A stretch of DNA of 9,457 nt from Oscillospiraceae bacterium (GTDB taxonomy: Bacteria; Bacillota_A; Clostridia; Oscillospirales; Oscillospiraceae), in NCBI GenBank assembly GCA_017939025.1, contig JAGBAI010000178.1:1-9457 (forward strand), given 5' to 3'. Both the position numbers and the translations under genes were made by a program. A model generated the notes under the pieces. The model was not told where the DNA came from and ran no database searches. It saw only the letters and a list, made by a program, of their open reading frames with translations. Each line of letters starts with the position of its first letter. Position 1 is the stretch's first letter. Shown here in pieces: positions 1-5,480 of this stretch.

Positions 1-47
1 AGGAAAACAACAATCTGCTGGAATGGCTGATCTCGCTGGGTAAGTGA
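1..47 (+). CDS. Possible C-terminal end of an unidentified protein (partial)
   Basis: Reading from base 3 there is an open frame that ends at TGA (45-47) and gives the short tail ENNNLLEWLISLGK. The tail looks like an ordinary amphipathic protein C-terminus. The frame is cut by the window edge, so the family cannot be named. The other two plus frames also close within the first 50 bases, so the choice of frame rests only on how the peptide looks and on the long inverted repeat that starts 6 nt after the stop. If real, this gene converges on the ribosomal operon. Fourteen residues are too few to exclude chance. Confidence 0.35.
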   Translation, partial: ENNNLLEWLISLGK

Positions 48-52
48 CAACT

Positions 53-125
53 ATGGTAATGTAAAGTGATTTGCTAAAAAGCCGTTGCAGTTCCACACTT
101 TTATGCAGTTACTTTACATTACCAT
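53..125. repeat. 73-bp imperfect palindrome (long hairpin, MITE-like or terminator)
   Basis: ATGGTAATGTAAAGT (53-67) is the exact reverse complement of 111-125, giving a 15-bp perfect arm. Pairing continues inward on the plus strand as G68-U110, A69-U109, U70-G108, then 72-74 with 105-107, then 75-79 with 99-103. This leaves single-base bulges at 71 and 104 and an apical loop at 80-98. The stem is followed by the T-rich TTGCTTTTC. It starts 6 nt after the putative stop at 45-47, so it could act as that gene's terminator, but the loop and AT-rich stem are unusual for one. A small non-autonomous mobile element is the alternative. I see no clear flanking target duplication. Confidence 0.6.
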
Positions 126-188
126 TTGCTTTTCATAAATGCTCAAACAATCGGACTACGTTGTCACCTATATCACCCACTCCTGGGG

Positions 189-208
189 CGGCGCATACAG
201 GTGCGCCG
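189..208. repeat. GC-rich hairpin in the intergenic region
   Basis: CGGCGCA (189-195) pairs exactly with TGCGCCG (202-208). A further T-G wobble (196/201) leaves the tetraloop ACAG. It is preceded by GGGG and followed by AAAAAG. There is no T tract on the side needed to end minus-strand transcription, and A residues follow it on the plus strand, so it is not an intrinsic terminator. From memory, GGGGCGnn hairpins of this kind are scattered between genes in Oscillospirales genomes. That link is recollection, not a search result. Confidence 0.5.
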
Positions 209-322
209 AAAAAGCAAAACGGCAACAGAAGGTCGTGTTTAATTGTGCGGATTTATTGGATATATAATGTGATGATCTCATATTGGCTTGGGAAAGGAGG
301 GCTGTAAGAATTAGGAGAGGGT

Positions 323-350
323 TTGACATTTTAGTTGGTTTATTTATGCT
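323..350 (+). promoter_or_regulatory. Possible sigma-A-type promoter (weak)
   Basis: A perfect TTGACA -35 box (323-328) is followed after 16 bp by TATGCT (345-350), which matches the TATAAT consensus at four of six positions. No open reading frame of note follows. The first ATG (387) reads only six codons. If active, it would produce a short plus-strand RNA running through the hairpins at 401-432 and 449-463 towards the operon terminator. In AT-rich intergenic DNA such a match can easily be chance. Confidence 0.2.
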
Positions 351-400
351 GTGCTCTTGATGTATTTTAATTTTTTGAACGGAAAGATGGGTCAAAAGAT

Positions 401-432
401 CCGCTGATAAACGCAGACGATTTAATCAGCGG
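401..432. repeat. 8-bp inverted repeat
   Basis: CCGCTGAT (401-408) is the exact reverse complement of ATCAGCGG (425-432), with a 16-nt loop. After an A-A mismatch, two further A-T pairs are possible. No T tract follows on either strand, so it is not a standard terminator. It lies directly beside the repeat-like core at 441-472 and may be part of the same decayed element. Confidence 0.45.
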
Positions 433-440
433 TTACTGCA

Positions 441-472
441 GGGGAGCTGTCGTCGAAGCTGACTGAGGGGTT
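441..472. repeat. Probable relic of an interspersed intergenic repeat (GGGGAGCTG...GACTGAGGGG)
   Basis: The plus strand reads GGGGAGCTGTCG at 441-452 and AGCTGACTGAGGGGTT at 457-472. Between them is a small hairpin: 449-454 pairs with 458-463 around the loop GAA (455-457), with one G-T wobble and one mismatch. I recall a common repeat of Faecalibacterium/Ruminococcaceae genomes with the same GGGGAGCTG(hairpin)GACTGAGGGG layout and a perfectly paired stem. The mismatch here suggests a degraded copy. The identification rests on memory, without a search. Confidence 0.5.
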
Positions 473-541
473 ATCGGAGGGCATACCACATTCACTGGTG
501 CGCAATGACAATTCCTTTTAGCCACACATGATCCTTTAGGT

Positions 542-577
542 AAAAAAAGAGCGTATCGGAAATCCGATACGCTCTTT
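542..577 (-). terminator. Intrinsic terminator of the ribosomal operon
   Basis: Bases 546-560 and 563-577 form a perfect 15-bp inverted repeat (AAAGAGCGTATCGGA and its reverse complement) around two central bases. In practice the innermost pairs open to form the loop. On the minus strand the stem runs into seven U residues (542-548), the form expected of a Rho-independent terminator. It begins 16 nt past the rplQ stop codon. On the plus strand the stem is followed only by TTTCAGCTTTTAT, so termination of an opposing transcript would be weaker. Confidence 0.93.
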
Positions 578-593
578 CAGCTTTTATAGAAGA

Positions 594-935
594 TTAAATC
601 AGCTCGATGATCGCCATCTCAGCAGCGTCGCCGCGGCGAGCGCCGATACGAGTCACTCTGGTGTAGCCGCCATTACGGTCAGCATACTTGGGAGCAATCT
701 CCTTGAACAGCTTCTGAACAACATCTTCCTTGGTGATGAAGGACATTGCCTTGCGGTAAGCAGCCAAATTGCCCTTCTTGCCCAGGGTGATCATCTTCTC
801 AACAACGGGCTGTACTTCCTTTGCACGGTAGAAGGTGGTCTCCATCTTGCCGTTTTCCAGCAGATCGGTGACCTGCTGACGCAGCAGAGCCTTTCTCTGT
901 GCGGTAGTCTTGCCCAATTTACGAGTTCCGAACAT
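594..935 (-). CDS. rplQ: 50S ribosomal protein L17
   Basis: L17 is a large-subunit protein that binds 23S rRNA near the exit side of the peptide tunnel. The 113-residue product has the normal bacterial length. It carries the family start ([15 protein letters not shown], residues 6-20), the block [19 protein letters not shown] (37-55) and the C-terminal [24 protein letters not shown] (from residue 89), so it looks complete. The start at 935 is supported by AAGGAGG at 944-950, whose last base is shared with the rpoA stop codon (950-952), so translation is probably coupled to rpoA. It is the last gene of the operon and is followed by a strong terminator. Identification is secure. Confidence 0.97.
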   Translation of the reverse strand: MFGTRKLGKTTAQRKALLRQQVTDLLENGKMETTFYRAKEVQPVVEKMITLGKKGNLAAYRKAMSFITKEDVVQKLFKEIAPKYADRNGGYTRVTRIGARRGDAAEMAIIELI

Positions 936-949
936 GAACCTTTCCTCCT

Positions 950-1903
950 TTAACCATTAGAATCTTCGCTGGCCAGGGACAAGCCCATCATCTCCAGCTT
1001 CTTCTGCACTTCGTCCAGGGACTTCTTGCCCATATTACGGACCTTCATCATATCCTCGCCGGTCTTGCTGATCAGATCAGCAACGGTGTTGATATTGGCC
1101 CGCTTCAGGCAGTTAAAGCTCCGCACGGACAAATCCAGTTCGTCAATGGTCATCGCAAGTTTTGCATCGGGACGATCGGTGGACTTCTCAACCACGGTAG
1201 AGCCTGCGGTGACGGAATCAGACAGGTTGGTGAACACAGTCAGATGGTCAGACAGGATCTTTGCGCCCAGGGAAACAGCGTCCTTTGCGCAGATGGTGGA
1301 ATCGGTCCAGACCTCAAGGGTCAGCTTATCGAAGTCAGTCTTGTCACCAACACGGGTGGGCTCCACACTGTAGTTCACCTTCTGAACAGGAGAATACAGG
1401 GAGTCAACAGGAATCACACCGATCACTGTTTGAGCAGTCTTGTTCCGGTCTGCGGGCACATAGCCGCGGCCCTGAGACAGTGTGATCTCCATATTGAAGG
1501 TGGCACCCTCACCCAGAGTGCAAATGTGCAGCTCGGGGTTCAGGATCTCAACTTCACCGTCTGCCTTGATATCGCCGGCAGTGACCTCACAGGGGCCCAC
1601 TGCATCGATATAGACAGTCTTTATCTCCTGCGTGTGCAGCTTCAAAATGAGCTGCTTCACGTTCAGGACAATTTCGGTAACATCCTCAGAAACACCGGCA
1701 ATGGTGGAAAACTCATGCTGTACACCGGCAATCTTCACAGAAGTTGCGGCGTAGCCGGGCAGGCTGCTCAGAAGAATCCGACGCAGGGAGTTGCCCAGGG
1801 TCATACCATAGCCACGCTCCAAAGGCTCCACAACGTACTTGCCGTACGCAGGAGACTCAGGATCGTCAAAACAGGTGATGCGAGGCTTTTCAATTTCAAC
1901 CAT
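950..1903 (-). CDS. rpoA: DNA-directed RNA polymerase subunit alpha
   Basis: Alpha dimerises to start RNA polymerase assembly, and its C-terminal domain contacts UP elements and activators. The 317-residue product is full length. The N-terminal assembly domain covers about residues 1-230, including the conserved [23 protein letters not shown] (28-50). A short linker follows, then the C-terminal helix-hairpin-helix domain at about 250-310. R261 and N264 in VRSFNC match the E. coli UP-element-binding R265 and N268, so DNA contact should be preserved. The [10 protein letters not shown] motif (290-299) is also present. The ATG at 1903 has AAGGAGGG at 1913-1920. A 75-nt gap with a hairpin separates it from rpsD, the longest space between genes inside the operon. 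Confidence 0.98.
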   Translation of the reverse strand: MVEIEKPRITCFDDPESPAYGKYVVEPLERGYGMTLGNSLRRILLSSLPGYAATSVKIAGVQHEFSTIAGVSEDVTEIVLNVKQLILKLHTQEIKTVYIDAVGPCEVTAGDIKADGEVEILNPELHICTLGEGATFNMEITLSQGRGYVPADRNKTAQTVIGVIPVDSLYSPVQKVNYSVEPTRVGDKTDFDKLTLEVWTDSTICAKDAVSLGAKILSDHLTVFTNLSDSVTAGSTVVEKSTDRPDAKLAMTIDELDLSVRSFNCLKRANINTVADLISKTGEDMMKVRNMGKKSLDEVQKKLEMMGLSLASEDSNG

Positions 1904-1925
1904 GAATCATAACCCTCCTTGTGAT

Positions 1926-1948
1926 TGGCGCAGTAGAATGCTACGCCA
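1926..1948 (-). promoter_or_regulatory. Bulged hairpin directly upstream of the rpoA ribosome-binding site
   Basis: In the 75-nt rpsD-rpoA gap the minus-strand RNA can pair TGGCG (1944-1948 in transcript sense) with CGCCA (1926-1930), and TAG with CTA. This leaves a three-base bulge (1931-1933) and a four-base loop (1937-1940). The hairpin ends 5 nt before the rpoA Shine-Dalgarno site (1913-1920). No U tract follows, so it is not a terminator. It may mark RNA processing or affect rpoA initiation. I found no good -35/-10 pair in the gap. Confidence 0.35.
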
Positions 1949-1978
1949 TAATACAAATAAGAACGTTTAGGGGGCCGA

Positions 1979-2575
1979 TTACTTGGAGTACAACTCGACG
2001 ATCAAGTGTACAGCGATGTCGAAGTCGATATCCGCCTGAGTCGGCATTGCGATAACCTTACCGGTCAGGGTGTTCTTATCGCGATCCAGCCACTTGGGAG
2101 CAGCTACAAAGGAATCGTCCTCCTTCAGCTTCTTGAAGAAGTTGTTGGAAGCGGCCTTTTCGGAAACAGCGATCACATCACCAACCTTGATCAGGTAGCT
2201 GGGGATGTTCACGCGGCTGCCGTTCACAGTGAAGTGGCCGTGGTTGACCAACTGACGAGCCTGACGGCGGGAGTTGGCGAAGCCCAGACGGTAAACAACG
2301 TTATCCAGACGGCGCTCAACCAGGGTCAGCAGCACTTCACCGGTGTTGCCCTCTGCACGAGCTGCCTTTTCGTAGTAGTTACGGAACTGCTTCTCCTGGA
2401 TGCCGTATACAAACTTCACCTTCTGCTTCTCGGTCAGCTGAGTAGCATACTCAGACTTCTTTGCTCTTCTCTGGCCGCCGGGGTTCTTATTGGAAGACTT
2501 GTTATAACCCATTGCGGCAGGAGAAACGCCCAGCGCTCTACAGCGCTTCAGCACAGGCTGCATATTCTTAGCCAT
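1979..2575 (-). CDS. rpsD: 30S ribosomal protein S4, zinc-free (C-minus) form
   Basis: S4 is a primary 16S rRNA-binding protein that starts 30S assembly. In several bacteria it also represses its own operon by binding mRNA, and in transcription antitermination it can associate with RNA polymerase. The 198-residue product has an N-terminal rRNA-binding region and an S4 RNA-binding fold at about 88-140 (ERRLDNVVYRLGFANSRRQARQLVNHGHFTVNG). It ends in the family-typical DIAVHLIVELYSK. The N-terminus (QPVLKRCRALG) contains only one cysteine (C12), so the four-cysteine zinc site of the C-plus form is absent. This matches clostridial C-minus S4. The ATG has AAGGAGG at 2586-2592. The gene sits between rpsK and rpoA as in E. 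coli and clostridia, unlike B. subtilis, where rpsD is separate. Confidence 0.96.
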   Translation of the reverse strand: MAKNMQPVLKRCRALGVSPAAMGYNKSSNKNPGGQRRAKKSEYATQLTEKQKVKFVYGIQEKQFRNYYEKAARAEGNTGEVLLTLVERRLDNVVYRLGFANSRRQARQLVNHGHFTVNGSRVNIPSYLIKVGDVIAVSEKAASNNFFKKLKEDDSFVAAPKWLDRDKNTLTGKVIAMPTQADIDFDIAVHLIVELYSK

Positions 2576-2599
2576 AATTCAATTTCCTCCTTGCTTCGA

Positions 2600-3001
2600 T
2601 TAGACGCGACGTCTCTTGGGGGGACGGCAGCCATTGTGAGGAATGGGTGTGACGTCCTTAATCATAACAACTTCCAAACCTGCAGTCTGCAGAGCGCGGA
2701 TAGCAGCTTCACGTCCCTGGCCGGGGCCCTTCACGTAAACCTCAACAGACTTCAGTCCGCAGGAGTCGATCGCAGCCTTGGCAGCGGTCTCTGCAGCAGT
2801 CTGTGCGGCGAAGGGGGTGGACTTACGGGAACCACGGAAGCCCAATCCACCGGAGGAAGCCCAGCTCAGAGCGTTGCCTTCCAGGTCGGTGATGGTCACC
2901 ATGGTGTTGTTGAAAGAGGAACGGATATGTGCCGCGCCCTTTTCAACTACTTTGCGCTCGCGACGGCGCTTGATTACTTTTTTACCGGTTTTTGCAGCCA
3001 T
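2600..3001 (-). CDS. rpsK: 30S ribosomal protein S11
   Basis: S11 lies on the platform of the small subunit near the E site and mRNA exit. The 133-residue product is a normal length. It has a basic N-terminal tail ([12 protein letters not shown]), [16 protein letters not shown] (about 24-39), the signature [18 protein letters not shown] (87-104) and the C-terminal [15 protein letters not shown]. The conserved Asn-Gly in HNGCRPP is the site known in other bacteria to form isoaspartate. The start at 3001 has AAGGAGGG (3009-3016), immediately next to the rpsM stop, so translation is probably coupled. Confidence 0.97.
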   Translation of the reverse strand: MAAKTGKKVIKRRRERKVVEKGAAHIRSSFNNTMVTITDLEGNALSWASSGGLGFRGSRKSTPFAAQTAAETAAKAAIDSCGLKSVEVYVKGPGQGREAAIRALQTAGLEVVMIKDVTPIPHNGCRPPKRRRV

Positions 3002-3016
3002 TACATATCCCTCCTT

Positions 3017-3385
3017 TTACTTCTTCTTGTTTGCAATGGTCTTCTTGGGACCCTTGCGGGTACGAGCATTGGTCTTGGTACGCTGGCCATGCACAGGCAG
3101 GCCACGGCGGTGCCGCAGACCACGGTAGCAACCGATTTCACTCAGACGCTTGATGTTCATTGCGTTCTCACGGCGCAGGTCACCCTCGATGGCGTAGTTG
3201 CTTTCGATGGTGTCACGGAGCTGTGCTTCCTGGTCCTCAGTCAGGTCCTTAACGCGGGTATCGGGGTTGATACCGGTCAGTTCCAAAACCTTGGCAGCGC
3301 GGGCAGGTCCAATGCCGTAGATATAAGTCAGTGCTACTTCAATCCGCTTCTCGCGGGGAAGGTCAATACCAGAAATACGTGCCAT
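3017..3385 (-). CDS. rpsM: 30S ribosomal protein S13
   Basis: S13 forms part of the 30S head, contacts 23S rRNA and L5 across the subunit bridge, and reaches towards the P-site tRNA with its basic tail. The 122-residue product begins [21 protein letters not shown] and contains [13 protein letters not shown] (about 23-35). The signature [26 protein letters not shown] is near the end and is followed by a lysine-rich tail. AGGAGGTG (3396-3403) lies upstream of the ATG and partly overlaps the rpmJ stop (3405-3407) region. Length and motifs are those of an intact gene. Confidence 0.97.
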   Translation of the reverse strand: MARISGIDLPREKRIEVALTYIYGIGPARAAKVLELTGINPDTRVKDLTEDQEAQLRDTIESNYAIEGDLRRENAMNIKRLSEIGCYRGLRHRRGLPVHGQRTKTNARTRKGPKKTIANKKK

Positions 3386-3404
3386 ATTCGTTCAGCACCT
3401 CCTA

Positions 3405-3518
3405 TTAGCCTTGTCTTTGCTTATGCTTGGGGTTTTCGCAAATTACCATTACGCGACCCTTGCGCTTAATGATCTTACATTTCTCGCACATGGGTTTTAC
3501 GGACGGTCTTACTTTCAT
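3405..3518 (-). CDS. rpmJ: 50S ribosomal protein L36, zinc-binding form
   Basis: This is a 37-residue gene in the 162-nt space between infA and rpsM. The product begins [15 protein letters not shown] and continues [19 protein letters not shown], an almost textbook L36. C11, C14, C27 and H32 form the expected CCCH zinc site, so this is the zinc-binding (C-plus) paralogue, in contrast to the zinc-free S4 of the same operon. L36 is the smallest large-subunit protein and helps to fold 23S rRNA late in assembly. The ATG at 3518 has GGAGG at 3528-3532, and the stop TAA is at 3405-3407. The infA-L36-S13 order is the standard one. Confidence 0.96.
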   Translation of the reverse strand: MKVRPSVKPMCEKCKIIKRKGRVMVICENPKHKQRQG

Positions 3519-3547
3519 ACTGTTTAACCTCCAATAGAGATAGATGT

Positions 3548-3766
3548 TTACTTACTTCTCCATGTGATTCGGCCATGGGTCAAATCATAGGGAGACATTT
3601 GAACGGTTACCTTGTCACCGGGCAAGATCTTAATGAAGTTCATACGGAGCTTGCCGGAAATATGTGCCAGAATGATGTGTCCGTTGCCGATGTCGACATT
3701 GAACATGGCATTCGGCAGTGCATCGGTTACGATGCCCTCAATTTCGATTACGTCGTCTTTTGCCAA
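3548..3766 (-). CDS. infA: Translation initiation factor IF-1, with TTG start
   Basis: IF-1 binds the ribosomal A site during initiation and works with IF2 and IF3 in start-site selection. The 72-residue product is a single S1-like OB-fold domain. It begins [13 protein letters not shown], includes [23 protein letters not shown] (17-39) and [20 protein letters not shown] (43-62), and ends GRITWRSK. The initiation codon is TTG (3764-3766): an in-frame stop lies upstream with no ATG or GTG between, and the family start MAKDD matches exactly. GGAGGG (3775-3780) sits 8 nt upstream and shares its last G with the stop codon of the KOW gene. The weak start may limit IF-1 yield or make it depend on coupling. 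Confidence 0.97.
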   Translation of the reverse strand: MAKDDVIEIEGIVTDALPNAMFNVDIGNGHIILAHISGKLRMNFIKILPGDKVTVQMSPYDLTHGRITWRSK

Positions 3767-3771
3767 GTTTT

Positions 3772-4074
3772 TTACCCTCCAAGGTTGTTACTTTGCAGTT
3801 CCCGGCTTAAATATGCCAGGTCTCTTCGTAATTCGCTGTTGAGCACCTTCTCGCCGTTTCTTAGCTTTTCGGCGACTCTGGTCTCAGAGCGAAGGACCTT
3901 CTTTGTGTGCTTGCGTTTTTTACGCTTGGGTTTTTCAATTCCGCGATCTCGCCCATTTACCAGGGTCAGCCAGTTTTCATCCGTTTCAAGCACATAAAAC
4001 AGATGCCCGGCATCACGCCCTGCAGTAGACTCGACCACATCTGCAATTGTTAAATCCGATAAGTCAGGGTCCAT
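3772..4074 (-). CDS. KOW-domain RNA-binding protein (L14e/L27e-like, YbzG-type position)
   Basis: This is a 100-residue basic protein. Residues about 9-47 ([33 protein letters not shown]) look like a KOW/SH3-like barrel of the sort found in L14e/L27e-type ribosomal proteins. A lysine/arginine-rich linker follows ([12 protein letters not shown], 48-59), then a charged helical C-terminus. Many Firmicutes carry such a gene between map and infA (ybzG in B. subtilis). Its exact job is not established, but RNA or ribosome binding is the reasonable inference. I chose the ATG at 4074 because AAGGA (4083-4087) lies 8 nt upstream. An in-frame TTG two codons earlier overlaps the map stop but would have almost no spacing. 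The stop runs into the infA ribosome-binding site. Confidence 0.88.
   Translation of the reverse strand: MDPDLSDLTIADVVESTAGRDAGHLFYVLETDENWLTLVNGRDRGIEKPKRKKRKHTKKVLRSETRVAEKLRNGEKVLNSELRRDLAYLSRELQSNNLGG
3775..3780 (-). promoter_or_regulatory. Shine-Dalgarno site that fixes the TTG start of infA
   Basis: The minus strand reads GGAGGGTAAAAAACTTG. GGAGGG is 8 nt before the TTG, and its last G runs directly into the TAA (3772-3774) that ends the KOW-domain gene. The combination of spacing and the conserved MAKDD N-terminus settles the start. Confidence 0.85.
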
Positions 4075-4076
4075 AA

Positions 4077-4832
4077 TCAAAGTCCTTCGGCGACGGTGAG
4101 TATTTCCGGCTCCCCGTCGGTGATCAGTACAGTATTTTCATAGTGGGCAGAGAGTTTCCCGTCGGCAGTCACTGTTGTCCAGTGGTCCTTCAGGATTTTT
4201 ACGTCCGGCGTTCCTACATTGACCATGGGTTCAATAGCCAATGTAATACCCGGCAGTAATCTCGGTCCACGCCCGGGGGCTCCAAAATTGGGAACCTCCG
4301 GCTCCTCATGGAGCTGTGCGCCTACGCCGTGACCTACGAAAGCACGCACAACCGAAAAACCGTTTGACTCCACATACGTCTGTATGGCGTGGGAGATATC
4401 GGACACTCGATGTCCGTATTTCGCGAAGCGAATACCCTCATAAAAGCTTTGCTTCGTGACATCAATCAGCTTCTGTGCCTCTGCGGAAATTTTTCCACAG
4501 GCATAGGTTGCTGCGCAATCGCCATGAAACCCCTTGTAATAAGCGCCCACATCCACGGAGACAATGTCGCCTTCCTGCAGCACATAGCCGCCGGGAATCC
4601 CGTGAATGACCGTAGAATTTACGGAGATACAGGTGCTATTGGGAAAGCCGTTATAATGCAGGAACGACGGTTTTGCGCCCTGCCCCACGATGAACTCGTA
4701 GACGGCTCTGTCGATCTCCTTCGTGGATACGCCCGGTTTTACCATTTCTCCTGCCAAAGCACGAGCTGCCGCGGTAATTTTACAAGCCTGGCGCATCTGA
4801 AAAAGCTCTTGTTCATTTTTGATTGCAATCAT
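4077..4832 (-). CDS. map: Methionine aminopeptidase, type I
   Basis: This is a cytosolic metalloenzyme that removes the initiator methionine from new proteins when the second residue is small. The 251-residue product is the compact type I form without the N-terminal zinc-finger extension. The five metal ligands expected from E. coli MetAP are all visible: D94 and D105 (VDVGAYYKGFHGDCA), H168 (GHGVG), E201 (AIEPM) and E232 (YENTV). The catalytic H77 is in VIHGIP. The start overlaps the adk stop as ATGA (4829-4832), a classic sign of translational coupling, with GGAG 7 nt upstream. The neighbourhood adk-map-infA is standard for the operon. Confidence 0.97.
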   Translation of the reverse strand: MIAIKNEQELFQMRQACKITAAARALAGEMVKPGVSTKEIDRAVYEFIVGQGAKPSFLHYNGFPNSTCISVNSTVIHGIPGGYVLQEGDIVSVDVGAYYKGFHGDCAATYACGKISAEAQKLIDVTKQSFYEGIRFAKYGHRVSDISHAIQTYVESNGFSVVRAFVGHGVGAQLHEEPEVPNFGAPGRGPRLLPGITLAIEPMVNVGTPDVKILKDHWTTVTADGKLSAHYENTVLITDGEPEILTVAEGL

Positions 4833-5467
4833 AATTTCGCTCCGATCGCCGCAAGAATTTCTGCGTTGGCACCTTCAATGGACTGATTACCCTCCACCAG
4901 ACGCAATTTGCCCTGGCTCTTGTAATAGTCCTTCAGGACCTCGGTGAGCTGGTGGTATACCTCCAGGCGGTGACGCACCGTTTCGGGTGCATCGTCCTTC
5001 CGGATGGAAACCTCCGCGCCGCACTGGTCGCAGATGCCTTCGGTTTTCGGAGGATTCGCCACAATGTGATAGCTGGCGCCGCACTTGGTGCACACCCGAC
5101 GGCCGGTCATCCGGCCCTCGATCACATCGTCGCTAAGTTCAATGGACACCACATGGTCGATCCGCACGCCCTTTGCGTTCAGCGCCTCCGCCTGGGCCAG
5201 GGTGCGAGGCACCCCGTCCAGGATAAAGCCGTTGGCGCAGTCGGGCTGAGCAGTGCGCTCGGCGACGATGCTCAGCACCAGATCGTCGGGCACAAGACTG
5301 CCTTCGTCCATAAACTGTTTTACTTGTTTGCCCAGGGCACTGCCGTTTGCAATAGCCTCCCGGAGCATATTCCCGGTGGAAATAGCAGGGATTTGGAGCT
5401 GCTGTGTCAGCATCTCCGCCTGAGTCCCCTTACCGGCGCCGGGCGCACCTAAAAGAATCAGGTTCAT
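4829..5467 (-). CDS. adk: Adenylate kinase, zinc-LID form
   Basis: Adk interconverts ATP + AMP and 2 ADP and so balances cellular adenylates. The 212-residue product has the P-loop GAPGAGKGT (7-15), the NMP-binding segment from about 30 to 59 (STGNMLRE), the DG-PRT loop (84-89) and a long LID domain (about 122-159). The LID has a four-cysteine zinc site, C126/C129 and C146/C149, the arrangement usual in Gram-positive bacteria. R165 and R167 (VRHRLEVY) are the expected phosphate-contacting arginines. Position 86 is valine where most homologues have phenylalanine (DGFPRT), a conservative change. GGAGG at 5474-5478 precedes the ATG but lies in a small inverted repeat. The end overlaps map by 4 nt. 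Confidence 0.97.
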   Translation of the reverse strand: MNLILLGAPGAGKGTQAEMLTQQLQIPAISTGNMLREAIANGSALGKQVKQFMDEGSLVPDDLVLSIVAERTAQPDCANGFILDGVPRTLAQAEALNAKGVRIDHVVSIELSDDVIEGRMTGRRVCTKCGASYHIVANPPKTEGICDQCGAEVSIRKDDAPETVRHRLEVYHQLTEVLKDYYKSQGKLRLVEGNQSIEGANAEILAAIGAKL

Positions 5468-5480
5468 CGGAAACCTCCGA
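5467..5480 (-). promoter_or_regulatory. Inverted repeat covering the adk ribosome-binding site
   Basis: On the minus strand TCGGA-GGTT-TCCGA forms a 5-bp perfect stem with a four-base loop. It contains the GGAGG Shine-Dalgarno site (5474-5478), and its last A is the first base of the adk ATG. If it forms in the mRNA it would partly hide the site until ribosomes finishing secY open it. The stem is short, so the effect may be small or absent. Confidence 0.3.

Larger units (their letters stand above)
48..540. other. Gene-free convergent intergenic region
   Basis: About 490 bp lie between the putative plus-strand gene tail and the operon terminator without a credible coding region. The short open frames here have no recognisable protein features and lack well-placed ribosome-binding sites. 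The region is more AT-rich than the operon, apart from GC-rich hairpins at 189-208, 401-432 and 441-472. It also holds a palindrome at 53-125 and isolated promoter-like boxes. It looks like a place where intergenic repeats accumulate between two converging transcription units. Confidence 0.7.

Noticed and set aside
263..268. Perfect TATAAT box on the plus strand
   Set aside because: No acceptable -35 box at 16-18 bp, and no gene follows. It is expected by chance in AT-rich DNA.
293..300. AAAGGAGG on the plus strand resembling a ribosome-binding site
   Set aside because: No start codon at suitable spacing opens a frame. The nearby CTG and TTG frames stop at once.
71..395. Short open frames on both strands of the left intergenic region (78 and 75 codons)
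   Set aside because: Irregular composition, no recognisable motif and no convincing ribosome-binding site. The plus-strand frame begins inside the palindrome at 53-125.
387..407. ATG reading MGQKIR then TGA, reminiscent of the start of ribosomal protein S3 (MGQK...)
   Set aside because: Only four residues match, no further S3 sequence follows in any frame and the ribosome-binding site is poor. It is most likely chance.
1949..1978. Internal promoter for rpoA (TATTAT on the minus strand at 1948-1953)
   Set aside because: At the proper distance the -35 position reads GC-rich sequence unlike TTGACA, and there is no correctly spaced TG extension.
2006..3469. Plus-strand open frame of 487 codons opposite rpsD, rpsK and rpsM
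   Set aside because: It is the mirror of three well-identified ribosomal genes, has no family features, and its length follows from the codon bias of the genes beneath it.
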